A stretch of DNA of 64,000 nucleotides from Pseudonectria foliicola (lineage: Eukaryota; Ascomycota; Sordariomycetes; Hypocreales; Nectriaceae), in assembly GCA_003693505.1 (NCBI GenBank), contig QUZD01000031.1, positions 43,121-107,120 on the forward strand, written 5' to 3'. The translations under genes and the position numbers were made by a program. Each line of letters opens with the position of its first letter. Within the stretch, counting starts at the first letter, position 1. This document shows, one piece after another, positions 1 to 11,277 of this stretch. A model generated the notes under the pieces. That model saw nothing but the letters and a program-made list of their open reading frames with translations, made no database searches and was not told the DNA's origin.

Positions 1-17
1 CCCCCCCCCCCCCCCCC
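1..17. repeat. Poly-C run at the window edge
   Basis: Seventeen consecutive C residues open the window. It is a mononucleotide tract and its true length beyond the edge is unknown. Confidence 0.9.
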
Positions 18-681
18 TTCGCTGTTCAGTTCAGGGTCGTTTTGCCTTTGGGGATGACACTCGTTTCCTGTCGTTGGCTGCCCTTTTCCGCATCTTCCCC
101 TTGATCCTCCGGGCCCCGTCGCCATCTCGATAGGTAGTAAGTGCCTTGGCAACCCAGACTTTGTAAAATCTCCGGCTCCCAACAGACTCAGTTGCAGCTG
201 CAAGCTTGGTGCTGCTTCGTCTGGGGATGTTGACGGCTTTCGGGCCATTCGCCCTACTCCCCGTTGATTTTTCCCCGTTCGGCCGAGCCGGTCTCCCGTC
301 TCGCATCGAGTTGGCCTTGTGTCCCCACGAGGGTGCCTTTGGGCTAAGGTAGCATCGACCAACCCTGCTTCCACCAACATCAACGTGGGATGAGGGATGA
401 GGGATGTGGGATGGGAGGCGTGACCGGACCGAACCAGACAGCCAGTACAGCCAGACAGGCCCCCCCAGATGGAAGGGCATTCGCTGTCAGTGACGTTGTT
501 TATATTTAGGTTTCTCTTCTTTATGCCGAGACGGGAATAGCTACCCGGGCCTGTTTTAACGCTGGCGAACCTGCAGCTTTTCAATTACCCGGCTTAGCCT
601 TCATTCGGCTGTCCGCCCACTGAGGCGCGCGCTTCGACACATACAGTTCGGGTTCTTTGCGCTCCATCGGGTCAAGGAACA

Positions 682-717
682 AGCCAGCCAGCCAGCCAGC
701 CAGCCAACCAACCAACC
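682..717. repeat. AGCC/AACC tetranucleotide microsatellite
   Basis: Tandem AGCC units pass into AACC units. It is a simple repeat in noncoding DNA with no associated gene. Confidence 0.9.
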
Positions 718-1652
718 CACCACGAAAGGCACCGGCCGGGGTGCACACTGCGTCATATCTCGTCTAGAACCCCAGCTTGGTGGGTGGAACTCTTCAGCTT
801 CCAGCAACCTTTGGCCTGGTAGCCCCGTCATTCACTATCCGTCCACCCCTCCGCTCAGCGAAACCAAGCTTCCCAGGCTGGCTCAAGCCTCGACAAGCCT
901 TAACAAGCCTTGAACGGAGCGGAGCGGCCGCGACACGATTTGTTAGCCTCTGCATCGTCGCAGTCGTTTTTAATAGTCCGCGTTGCTGTCGTAGACGGCG
1001 ATGCACCCTCTTCTCTCCGATCGTGTCTCAACAAGAACAAGTTCCCCACGAACAAGAGAAGCCACCAGCCCAACCCCCAATTGCGGGGTATAATAGTTGG
1101 CGCATGGCGCGTCGCGATGCTGCTAGATCCATCAGCCAGCCTTTTTTTGGCGCTCGTTCTCGTCCAGTCTCGCGCCGTGCCTTTGCTGAGGTAGGCCAAG
1201 CTTGGAACGCCTCACGGCCCTTGTCTCTGCTCCTTGGACTCGGCCTACGGCAGTTGGCTATTGAATGAGCCGTGTTGTGTGTCCTTGGGAGGACAACCAT
1301 CTGGTGTCCTCGGGAACGCCGTTGCATGAGCACGAAACAACCTACTGTACCAGTGCTACCTAGTAAGTTAGTTACTCCTGGTATACAGTAGGATGGAGTT
1401 TGACGTCTCGAGTATTGACACGCCGGTTTGCCAAGTCCATGGCAATGAAAGCTTGTGTCAGCTGTCTTTGCTCTCTTGGTCATCACATCACTCTCTGGCA
1501 TGTTGCGAAACAGTGGCCTCCCGTTGTCAGATGGCACGGGCTCTGTTCACGTTGCACAACCTTTCCCCCCCCCTAGTCTACCTATCCAACTGTTTCCGCT
1601 TTCCAACAACTGCATCCCATTATTTTAGTCTTACACGAGCAGCAGCAAGCTA

Positions 1653-1678
1653 GCAAGCAAGCAAGCAAGCAAGCAAGC
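1653..1678. repeat. GCAA tetranucleotide microsatellite
   Basis: About six tandem GCAA units, preceded by AGC-rich sequence, in noncoding DNA. Confidence 0.9.
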
Positions 1679-1876
1679 CCCTCCTGGGGAAGAGGACGCG
1701 GGAACGGGTACGGGTACGGAGACGGGCGGGGACATGGAAATGTATGCAAGGTACAGATTACAGTATCATGTACTGCTCTCAAGAGAGACACACATCTGTC
1801 CCCATGCGGCACCTGCCAGCGACGTCTCTTGGGCTGAGCGGCATCAGGTAGTACGGGCCATCAGCACTCAACGAGC

Positions 1877-1913
1877 GGGAACGGGGAACGGGGAACGGGG
1901 AACGGGGAGCGGG
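1877..1913 (+). repeat. G-tract heptamer repeat, G-quadruplex-forming motif
   Basis: Six G-tracts lie at 1877-1879, 1883-1886, 1890-1893, 1897-1900, 1904-1907 and 1911-1913. They are separated by 3-nt spacers, all AAC except the last (AGC). The central four tracts are G4 with 3-nt loops, which meets the usual G-quadruplex pattern without mismatch. A looser G-rich run (units of CGGGTA) lies at about 1700-1733. Whether it folds in the cell cannot be told from sequence. Confidence 0.8.
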
Positions 1914-3490
1914 TGTTCGCAGCATGTCTTGGGTCTGGATGCCGCTGCGGATGCAGATGCGGCCAAGCGGTCCGCCGTACTGTAGGTGCCCATGTGCCTG
2001 ACTTTGACTCCTGACTTTGACTGGAGGTCCTACAGGATTGCAGTCGCCAAGTTCATGACGAACTCGACTCCGCGAGACAACGGGAGCGGACGCGCCCTTT
2101 ACCCGTTGCGTGCGCCTCTGCCCACGTTCTTCTCCCTCGTTCTCACCACGGCCTCCCTTGACTGGCTCGCTTCACCTGAGACTACTCTATGTACACATGT
2201 ACAGCACGTCCAGGCTTGCCAGGCTGCTTGATGCTTTTGGGGGGCCCGTCTGTCTCTCCCGCCCGGTCGGAATGTAAAGACCCACGACTGTCTCATGCAT
2301 GATGAAATGTCGGCCGCAAAGGTGATGGATGCACTTTCGATTTGGTGTACAGATTACTCCGTACGCGATCACAAGCTGTATTCCACGCGGTTGCGTGCAT
2401 CCAGTGCTAGACGTTTTGGGTTGGTCCACGACGAGAAATGGGCAACCTCAGCAACAATGGCTTCTTCCCCCCCATTCTCTCCCGGCCGTCTTGGCTTGTT
2501 TCGCCTGCTGTTGTGCCCTCCTCTCGCGAGACATTTCAATACCCTCGCCGTAGAGCACATTTGGCATTGAGACGTACGGAGTACTGTATGAAGGGACCAC
2601 CGAGCATCCAGGCCTCTCTCTTTATGCTTGAGCTCCTCTCTGTGCTTGAGCCCCCCTCTCACACCCAGAGGTCTTTAGAAGGGTCTTTGGCTTTTCCAGA
2701 CCTCCAACCTTGCCAATCCAGTTGCCGCACTAGGACAAGTCCATGCTGACGGCCCCCAATTGGCGGGGGCTTGGGATCTTATCTCGTCAACCTTCTCCTC
2801 CTCTCCTCGCGTGGGCGTACAAGCTCAAGGTTACCTACACCTCTACTGTACTACCTACCCCAGGTATAGCTACACGCGATGGCGGCTCGGTGTTGTACAA
2901 AGGCCCGGCAGCGACCGAGATGCAGCCTTGGCAGCATACACTCGCACAGCCTGGGGATCGTGCTAGGCCGCAAGGAAGTGTGACTTGGGCGAGAAAGGCA
3001 AGGCAAGGCAAGGCAACTGACATCCACCCACTGCACCCCCCATCGCTCATCGCTCACCACTCCTCAAACGCTTGTAATAAACTTGACATCTGGGTGTGGG
3101 GATGAGCTAGAGGAAGAAAGATGCGGATCTATCCCTCAAAGGTCCGATGGGTTGCAGAGACTCGGCATCAGGTGATCCCAAGCACATACAGATTACATGC
3201 AATATACAGTACAAGACACTCCCGTCACATCCCGGATCTACCGCCCTTTCCCTGGCCCAACCCGCCGTCGTCAACCGCGCTCGCCGCCAAGAACCACTCT
3301 GTTGACTGAATTGTTTTAGCGACCAAGTCCCGATGGGCCTGGTCCGAAAGCAGGGGCCAATTCTCCCGCTAAAACCACTTGTCCTGTTGAACAAGCAGCA
3401 ACGGACGTTGGAGCCAAGCCAGCACCGACCAGCACCAGCAGCACCAGCACCAGCATCATCATCCACAGCAACACCAGCACGGGCTCTACT

Positions 3491-3509
3491 GTATGTATGT
3501 ATGTATGTA
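3491..3509. repeat. GTAT tetranucleotide microsatellite
   Basis: Nearly five tandem GTAT units in noncoding DNA. Confidence 0.85.
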
Positions 3510-3871
3510 ACCTATGTATATGCTTCTTACAGTACAGGCCCGGCTATTTTTGGCCCTCCATCCCTGACGCCGCCCCCGCAACGCCAGTCCACAGGCCCAG
3601 TTCCAGCCTCTGCCGAGTAAAGTCGGCGTCCTGTCGTCGTCGTTTGGAGAAAATGCCGCATTCTCGAGGCTGGTCAGTCTGCTTGGATCTCATTTGGCTG
3701 CTGCCTGGCCTACCGGGCTTCCCAAGCCGGTTGTACCATATGGTATGTGCTGTAGGCGAGGAACCACCGAGTGCAGAGAAGCCCAACGCAATGCGAGAGC
3801 AAGACCAACCTGGTGAGTTGGGGCGACCCTGAGCAGCTTGGGAAGATCAAGGCCTCTGCTCCGTAGAACTT

Positions 3872-3899
3872 ACACACACACACACACACTCACACACAC
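3872..3899. repeat. CA dinucleotide microsatellite
   Basis: A CA repeat with a single interruption (ACT). It lies in gene-free DNA. Confidence 0.9.
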
Positions 3900-6800
3900 G
3901 CCAGTATTGTAGATGTAAGCATGTGTGGGTGGGGTTGCACCGCGCAGCAGATCTCGACATGACGGGTGTATGATCTGGCTAAACCACCATTACCATCTCA
4001 GCAACTGCGCCGTGCAATGGATGCAGCGAGGTGACGCTTGAGAGTGGCTGCTAATTGCCAATGCTTCCCTCGTCAACCCCATTACCAACCCCTCCTCCAC
4101 TTGCAACAGGACACAGGATCCATGCATCTAGCCCTGCCAACTCGGGCTATCGAACTTGGCTTCCTTCGTAGTTCATGGCATCAACTCAATCCTGCTGCGA
4201 TGGTATCCTTTACCGCGCCATCTCTCGGCTTGGCCGCGTCTCTCGCAACAAGCTTATCTGCTAGGGCACTCTTGGCGCAACAAGGTACCATACCCATCTG
4301 GGGCGCCGGCCACTGGATCGTGCGGTGGCATGTCGTTGAGCAAAATGCCAGCCTGTAGGGGCAAGGACTGGCCAGGAGGAAGCCCGCTTTGAGTTGGGTT
4401 ACACCGCGCATTCGCCGTGCAGGGAGGGTGCCAAGTCGCCTCTGGAACTGATGCATCCATCGCCTGGGGGTGCTGCCAGCCATGAGGGCCATGAGGGCCA
4501 TGTTTGTGGGCTCGTCGACGACTCCATGCCTGGCGGCGCCCGCTCCATCGTCTCTGTGCCACCCGGTTGCTGGCCTTGGTGCGCATATCCTACAGTACTA
4601 TTGCCCTCTCCTTGCTCTGCCCTGCGCTACCCCGGATGTCCTTGGCAAAAAGCCACAGCAGGCGAGTGGGCTGCCAGGTGGGAGCATCTCCAGCACCCTC
4701 TGGGGCAAGCGACTGGGACTCTTGCTCAAGGGATGCGGCATGCGGCACTCAAAGTGCGCGTCTTTCCTCTCCCGAGCCTGTCAGGCCCCCCTGCAGCACC
4801 TCATCCTCGCCGATCCATGCTGGACCAGGCGTACCACTAGGCCATGTAGAGACGGACCCCGAGCCCGTCGCTTGACAGTTCACTGGGTTCAGTGTCGAGC
4901 AATGGCCAGGCTTGGCTACTTGCTTGCCGACTTGCAGGCCAATCTTAACCGATCGCTCGCCGACGTGCATGATCGAGAGTGATCACTGTCGTGAGATCGG
5001 AGTCGACGTGCCGGCCAGACTTTCCATGCGTATGCCCATGGCGTATTGGGCAATGAGCACCTGTGTCTCTACTAGATAGTCGGTGACATTCTCATCCACG
5101 TTCCTCACCCCAGGCCAAGCCGGCCACATGACAACAAGTCACCTTCCCTCACGTGGCCGAAGCTGCTCATCGGAGTGGTCTACCAGGGAGTGCTGAAAAT
5201 CCGTGGGGGGCGAGCACTCAAGGTTTGATCACGCATGCGCAGAAACAAGGCATGTCAAAATCTGAGACCTACAGAGAAATGATGCAACACCAAGCTCTGT
5301 TTCCGCCTCTCGCCAGGCTTGCTTGAGCAATACTGCGGCACTGCCCATCGTCCATCATGGAGGTGCTGCGACAGGGTGGTAGTTTGCGTGAGGGCGCATA
5401 CAGAGGCGCTGGCGCGGAGATACGGAATGCTACCCGGTGCGGCTCAGGGCTGGCTGCTGCGTTACACGGAGGCAAAGTTGACTTGATGATACCTGAATGC
5501 TCGTCCGGGTTTCCAGAGGCATTGCTGGAGCATCCGTAGGTGGATATTGTCAAAGTCATGGCTCTAATTCAACCAGTCTGTAAGTTAGTGAAACAGACAA
5601 TGGGCCCTCAGCTTTGTGTTGGAACACAGGTTCGTTCTCTTGCAGACAGCTTCATCCTTCAAGAAAAGCAAGTTGGTAAAAGGCTCTGCTTGCGAGCTTT
5701 GCTAATATTCAGGTTCCAAAAGAGCTTTTCCCACTAGGAAATATCATCCCCGGCATCATGTTCAGTGAGGAGACGTATTAGCCATGATGATACAGCTTCA
5801 AACTTCATACCATGTCTGTGATTTTGCAGACTTTCTGGCAATGGCATCCGGCACTCAGTCAACGATGCGCAAACTTCCTCTTGCCGCTCCTCTGGCAGTA
5901 GACGATTTCCAAAATGTTCATGTCTTGGCTTCTCTTAGTGATCTGTCAAGGGGACTACTCAGAGCGATGTACTCCATTCTGTTCAATGTGATCCATCTCT
6001 AACCCTCGCCTCCTACCCGGCATCTTGGAGAGTTGACCTGTCCATCCTCAACTAAAGCACTTGAAGTGATGCATGTAATGACCAAGTCAATAACAATCAA
6101 GCTTTAATTAACGATGCCACAGCATTGATATATTAAAACTCACGGGCCCTGTTCCCGTGCCAAAGACTCATGCAATCATAGATGATACTCTACATCTGCC
6201 TATCTAGATCGCGACAGCCCAATATGACAATTCCTAAACATTTGGTATATGCTGAGATGCGGCAGTGAAGACTTACAAGAAAGAAGGCTTGTTGAATGAA
6301 GTATGCTGCTGGACCAGTGTCAACTACTTTAGACTTCAACCACCTCGTAATCAGCCGAACAGGGGAGATATCAAGACAATGCCATCATGTTAGTGAGCAC
6401 GAATCAGAGATTGCCTTTGAAACTTTCTGAACTAATCCTCAGCAACTCTGGAACCGGAGAAGATACAAAGAGACCCCTTCGTCCCTTGAACAAATTCAAA
6501 CACTCTCATCACAGGAAACCCGGTGGGAATAGAAAGCAACAAGTCGGGTGCAATCGGTGAAAGTCACACGAATCGATTTTCTAGTCATAGCACCGAGATG
6601 GCTTGCCGCAGGCTTGGTTAGCTGTAGCTGTAGCCACCATGATCACTCAGGGTGAGTGTGCGTCTTTCCTGTCGCATGACAAACGTCGCACGCTTCTACA
6701 TCTGAATTTGTAGATTCTGAGGGCTGAGCCTGGTGATACTATTCGAGGATCCAATATTAAGAAATTGCTACATCACGAATCTTTCGTGAGTCCGGTATAG

Positions 6801-7131
6801 TCTGTATTCTCGGGATGAAATGCAGGCATATTGACGTTAAACCTATCGCCTTCTGAGTTCGTGATGTCTACACAAGCAAGTTGCCCAGAGAAGATGTTTT
6901 ACATTGTGATACTAATATCCATAGAACTTCGAAGCCGGATTTTGAAAGGGAGATGTTATTTCGATCGAGATACTCCCGTCAGAAAACCTCGAGATCCTCA
7001 ACAGCTGGCCTCCACGTGAACCTTGATCCACAAATCGGCAACGTTGGAGCCCAGCGGAGTGCAACAACACCAACTTGAGGGTCTCAGGCGAGCCACGGAC
7101 AAAAAGAATCCCCTTCGCTACTTGGAAGGGC

Positions 7132-7135
7132 AAAA
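7132..7135 (-). terminator. RNA polymerase III terminator of tRNA-Leu
   Basis: Four T residues on the minus strand begin four bases past the tRNA 3' end, the usual spacing for a minimal Pol III stop. Confidence 0.7.
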
Positions 7136-7139
7136 GAAA

Positions 7140-7253
7140 TGATCGCTGCAGGATTCGAACCTGCGCCTATTACTAGACTGCGAATGAGGATGAATCCAAC
7201 CTGGGGTTGAATGTGCCTGAACACAGCGCCTTAGACCGCTCGGCCAAACGACC
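7140..7253 (-). tRNA. tRNA-Leu(CAG), intron-containing
   Basis: Read on the minus strand, a 7-bp acceptor stem (GGTCGTT with AGCGATC, two wobble pairs) and discriminator A close the gene. The D arm GCC/GGC, anticodon stem CTGTG/CGCAG, a short variable arm CTA/TAG and the T arm GCAGG-TTCGAAT-CCTGC all fold. The anticodon loop is TTCAGG followed by an intron and then T, so the anticodon is CAG (leucine). Exon 1 is 7216-7253, the intron 7184-7215 (32 nt, placed after nucleotide 37 as usual for nuclear tRNA introns) and exon 2 7140-7183. Internal A box (TGGCCGAGCGG) and B box (GGTTCGAATCC) are intact. The long variable arm expected of class II tRNA-Leu supports the identity. Confidence 0.95.
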
Positions 7254-8544
7254 TTGAAGAAACACAATGGTTCAAGTCAACACATGAAGCATTCGTCGAG
7301 AACACCAACCAGTCGTGAGCTTGACAAAGCCTGGTTGTGAGGTGGTGTTGTAGCGAGGTTCATAGAAGTTGGCAAGGGTTGTTGTAGCTGCGGGTATACA
7401 CTTGTTTAAAAAAGAATAAAAAAGCTGCCTTACTGCTAAGTACGAGATTCAAGGCTCACAGACTGCTTTGTCGTTCGAAACCTCTCCCCATAGGGTCTAC
7501 GTGTAAACGTCTTTTTAGTATTGGGATAGACACGATCTGAAAACCTGTTATGAGAGCAAGTCTTTGAAATGCAGACCTGGAAATTCCACTATTTGACTAT
7601 TCAGGTTCTAAACATGAATGAGATTGCCACTGAAGATGACCAATCCGATGGTTTATCATACATGATATGATAGATATGTCTAAAGGAATTGATTTCAAAG
7701 ACGCCCTTCACTCAGGCTCGGAGGTCCTGAACTCCTAAACTCAGCCAACCAACTTTTCCGGCAGACATCTTGAAATCGGTACCGACAAGCTAAACAAAAC
7801 TTACTTTCACGAATCCCTAGCGTGGAGGAACGATAGGGATATCTTGGTATCTCAATGTCTCTTTGAACGATATCCCGGCCCTCAAGTTAGCCCCGGCAAT
7901 TCCAGTGGTGGCAACGTTCGGGCTCCGCGGCCTCCTCATCGGCAACCCACGGAGCCGGCAGGAGTTTCCCGCGGTGTGTTTTTCGAGATGCCCGTTTACG
8001 TACAAGCTTTCAACTGCCGAGCCTTTGTTACCCTCGAGGCAACTACGCTTGTAGAGGCCCTGGCCAACTGCGTGCCAGGTTGCAGTTGGAAAGAAGGGAA
8101 TTCCTGCTCAAGGCAGGTCATTGGCCCCGTGTAGTCTGGAGAGGACAGCCCGCGGAAAACAGGATCCATGCTCATACCACCATGCTTGCCGTTTCTGACG
8201 CGCATGTCTCCCTGTAAAACGTCAATGCAACCCTCCCTGCGCTGCAGATTGTAGGAAGCACTGTGACGTGGATCAGGGACTTGAGGAGAAACAAGACATC
8301 CATAAAGGGAAGGCAAGTTCGGTAATCCTCCACACTTCATCTCCTCACTGCAACCCTCATTCCTGGGAACTCCGCACGGCCGCTCGTGTGTTTAGCCGAG
8401 TTTGCGATGAGGGGTGACGAAAAGCAGCCGTCGGCGAACATGGTCGAGAAACACCAAGCTGCGATATCTCAATCTCACGAGGTTCTACTGGGGCTAGAAG
8501 ATGCAGAATTCAATTCATGGCTGTGTGACTATTCCCAGTAAACT
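7254..8544. other. Gene-free stretch between tRNA and glycerol kinase
   Basis: This holds the 5' flank of the tRNA and the 3' flank of glycerol kinase. Open frames near 7.8-8.3 kb (up to 114 codons) overlap on both strands and show no family features. I see no repeat or RNA gene here. Confidence 0.55.
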
Positions 8545-10232
8545 CTAGCTCAACCAACCCTTGCTCATGTGGACGGCCTTTTCCCATCGAGCAAACCGCT
8601 TGTCTGCTTCTTCCCTTTGGATCTTGGGCTTGAACGTCGTGCTGCCCTCTGCATTGACGTGAGCCAGATCCTCAAACTCTTTCCATATCCCTATCGCGAA
8701 ACCAGCCGCGATGGCTGCGCCCAGGGCTGTCGTTTCACGCATCTCCGGTCGGTGGACAGGGATCCCGATGAGATCAGACTGAGTCTAAAAGATGGAGACG
8801 ACCCGTTATTAGTTCCACGTCAAACCAGCATGTTGGGATCCAGACTCCACGTCCTACAACGTACCTGCATGATGAGATCCGAGTTGCACATGCCGCCATC
8901 TACCGCCAGCTCCGTCAAGGCATGGCCACTGTCCTTCTCCATGGAGTCCAGAATGGCCTTGGTCTGGAAGCATGTGGCCTCGAGAGTAGCCCGAGCTACG
9001 TGTCCCTTCTGCGTGTACGCAGTGAGGCCAAAGATTGTTCCTCGAGCATCGTCGATCCAGTAAGGGGCGTAGAGCCCGCTGAATGCCGTAACAAAGGTGC
9101 ATCCTCCGTTGTCTTCGACAGTCTCGGCCAAAGCACTCAACTTTGACGAGGACTCAATGAAGCCAAAGTTGTCGACGAGAAATTTGACACTTGAGCCTCC
9201 CACTGCAATGCTTCCCTCCAAAGCGTACATTGTCTTACCTTCGCCAAAGTCAAAGGCTACCGTGGTTAGCAGCCCGTGGGACGAAGATACTGGCTTCGTT
9301 CCCACATTGTACAGCAGGAAGCACCCCGTTCCATAGGTATTCTTCGCGAGGCCGGGACTGAACCCCCTCTGGCCAACGAGGGCAGCCGATTGATCTCCCA
9401 AGCAGCCAGTGATTTTGGTACCGCTTAATGACGTGCCTACCAGTGAGCCGTATGCCTTGTTGTCTGATGATCGTACAATCTTGGGCATCTTGATGCGGCT
9501 GGGGTCGATGCGAAACCAGTCAATGAGGTCATCATCGTAATCAAGTGTCTCCAAGTTCATGAACATGGTACGCGAAGCATTCGTAGGATCCGAGACATAG
9601 ATGTCTCGCTCCATACCGCCATTTAGCTTGTACGTTAGCCACGTGTCGACGGTGCCAAAGGCCAGCACGCCACGTTCATATGCGTCCTTTACCTCGGGCA
9701 CATTTTCCATCATCCACAAGAGTTTGCTGGCAGAAGGGTATGTTGAGAGGGGCAGGCCGCACCGAGATGTGAGCTCCTTGGCTCCCAAGCGATGCTTGAG
9801 GCGCCGGACAAGCTCTTGGGATCGAGTGTCGGTCCAGACAATCGCATTGTAGAGCGCCTTTCCGGTTGTTTTGTCCCAGACGACGGTGGTTTCTCTCTGG
9901 TTCGTAATGCCAACGGCCTTGATCTGCTCACGGGAGTGGCCTTGGGTCTCAAACTCCTGGACAGCGCCGTCTATACACTCCTCAACGGAGCTCACCAGTT
10001 CTTCCGGGTCATGCTCGTGCCAACTATGCAAGATCCATCAGCTCTCCAGCACAGGGCGTACTCTTGACAAGAAAGTGACTTACCCAGGATGAGGGTAGAA
10101 TTGCTTGAATTCAAGCTGATGCGTCGCGACTACTTCACCAGTCGGATTGAATATGAGGAAGCGCGAGCTTGTAGTGCCTTGATCGATGGCGCCGATAAAG
10201 GAAATACTAGAGTTTCCATTGACAGGAGCCAT
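8545..10232 (-). CDS. GUT1: Glycerol kinase
   Basis: Phosphorylates glycerol to glycerol-3-phosphate with ATP in the cytosol, the first step of glycerol catabolism. The gene has three exons (10084-10232, 8865-10023, 8545-8784; introns 60 and 80 nt) encoding 515 aa, the usual length for the FGGY kinase family. Seen in the protein: DQGTT near residue 17 (phosphate-binding start of the fold), NQRETTVVWD and the FGGY signature YPSASKLLWMMEN near residue 145, then GSIAVGGSSVKFLVDN and APYWIDDARGTIFGLT toward the C-terminal half. Splicing restores the conserved PGWHEHDPEEL across intron 1. The start at 10232 gives a short N-terminus leading straight into the kinase fold; an in-frame upstream ATG at 10289 would add 19 residues of no clear function. 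The gene is transcribed away from an aquaglyceroporin 1.05 kb upstream, so uptake and phosphorylation may share control (inference). Confidence 0.97.
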
Positions 10233-11277
10233 GTTGATCTCGGGATCTGCCAGATTGAGGGGGGACAACAGGGCACAACTCCAATACAATGGCTAGAAGA
10301 TGACAGAGGGGGAAGCTCGCATTGGACTTGCAGAATATTTGTACCCTCCGGGTGGCAGAGGACCGGGGTTTTCTTTGTTCACCACACCAAGCAAGCCTCT
10401 CTTCGCGGGGTAGTCTTCGGGGAAGCTTATGCCGGCACAAGACCTTGTAAGTCTCTCTACCTCCTGCATCCATGCTGCAGCCATCTTTATCCATCTGGAG
10501 GAGCTGCGGAGTAATGAGGCGACCGCGGTTCAGACCAGGGTCCCTGTACGCCGCGGCTCTGGCTTATTGGAGGCGCCTCAAGCCATGTGACAACCTCATG
10601 TACTGAGTCGTCTGCCGGTATGGGTGATGGAACGATGGGAGGATGGCTCCTTGGCTCCCTCGCCAAGCTACACTGCTGACGGCTCGGTCGGAGTGGCTGC
10701 ATCTCAATGGCTGGATGGAGAAAAACAGCCGTCGCTCACCTGGTCTCCTACCCCTTCAAGTCCTTGTGCGCTCACACATGCTCACACATGCACACACATA
10801 CACACACTTACACGCACGTACACACACTTACACACACATAAACACAAGTACATACACATACACTCAACCTTCTAGGAGACAGCTCTCTATTCTGGAGGGT
10901 GGTAATCGCGTCAATAATCAGCTGGCATATAGCATCGGCATGTCCGGGGGTTGCTCCTGTCTGACAGTCTGAGACTTCCTTTGATTCATTGAGGAATCTT
11001 CTGCAAACCGTCCGCCTATCTACGTCAGATCCTGTACTTACCCCCCTTTCTGAACTGTCCAATGATGCCAAGGGGTTAGGACGACTTCGCCTCAGAGAGC
11101 TTGCGTCTGCTGTTTTCTCGAGCCATATTAGGCTCCGGGACATCCCCCCCATGGTCAGGTAGCAGATGCATACGACAAAGAAATGCACAGGAGTAACCCT
11201 TGGCTTGAATCCCGAAAGATCCCTACTTGCTCCCATCGACGGATGAGCCCACCGTTTTCTTCTTCGCCATAGCATAA
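10233..11277. promoter_or_regulatory. Shared divergent promoter region, glycerol kinase / aquaglyceroporin
   Basis: The 1,045 bp between two divergent start codons must hold both promoters. The only striking sequence is a CA-rich microsatellite at about 10771-10864. No binding site could be assigned with confidence. Confidence 0.6.
10771..10864. repeat. CA-rich imperfect microsatellite
   Basis: Imperfect CACACA and ACATA units run over about 95 bp inside the divergent glycerol promoter region. Confidence 0.85.

Larger units (their letters stand above)
1..7139. other. Protein-gene-free left region
   Basis: No protein gene can be supported here. Open frames are short (up to about 170 codons), overlap on both strands and in all frames, and show no recognisable domain or sensible splice structure. 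The first 5 kb is GC-rich and packed with simple repeats: poly-C at 1-17, an AGCC run near 682-717, a GCAA run near 1653-1678, G-tract repeats near 1700-1733 and 1877-1913, a GTAT run near 3491-3509 and a CA run near 3872-3899. The stretch from about 5.5 kb rightward is more AT-rich and without repeats. It may hold promoter or 3' sequence of a gene beyond the left edge, or unannotated noncoding RNA, but nothing in the sequence proves either. Confidence 0.6.

Noticed and set aside
4038..4982. Several overlapping frames of 106-170 codons in all plus frames and on the minus strand.
   Set aside because: Equal openness in several frames points to GC-rich noncoding sequence; there are no domains, and splice models do not extend them.
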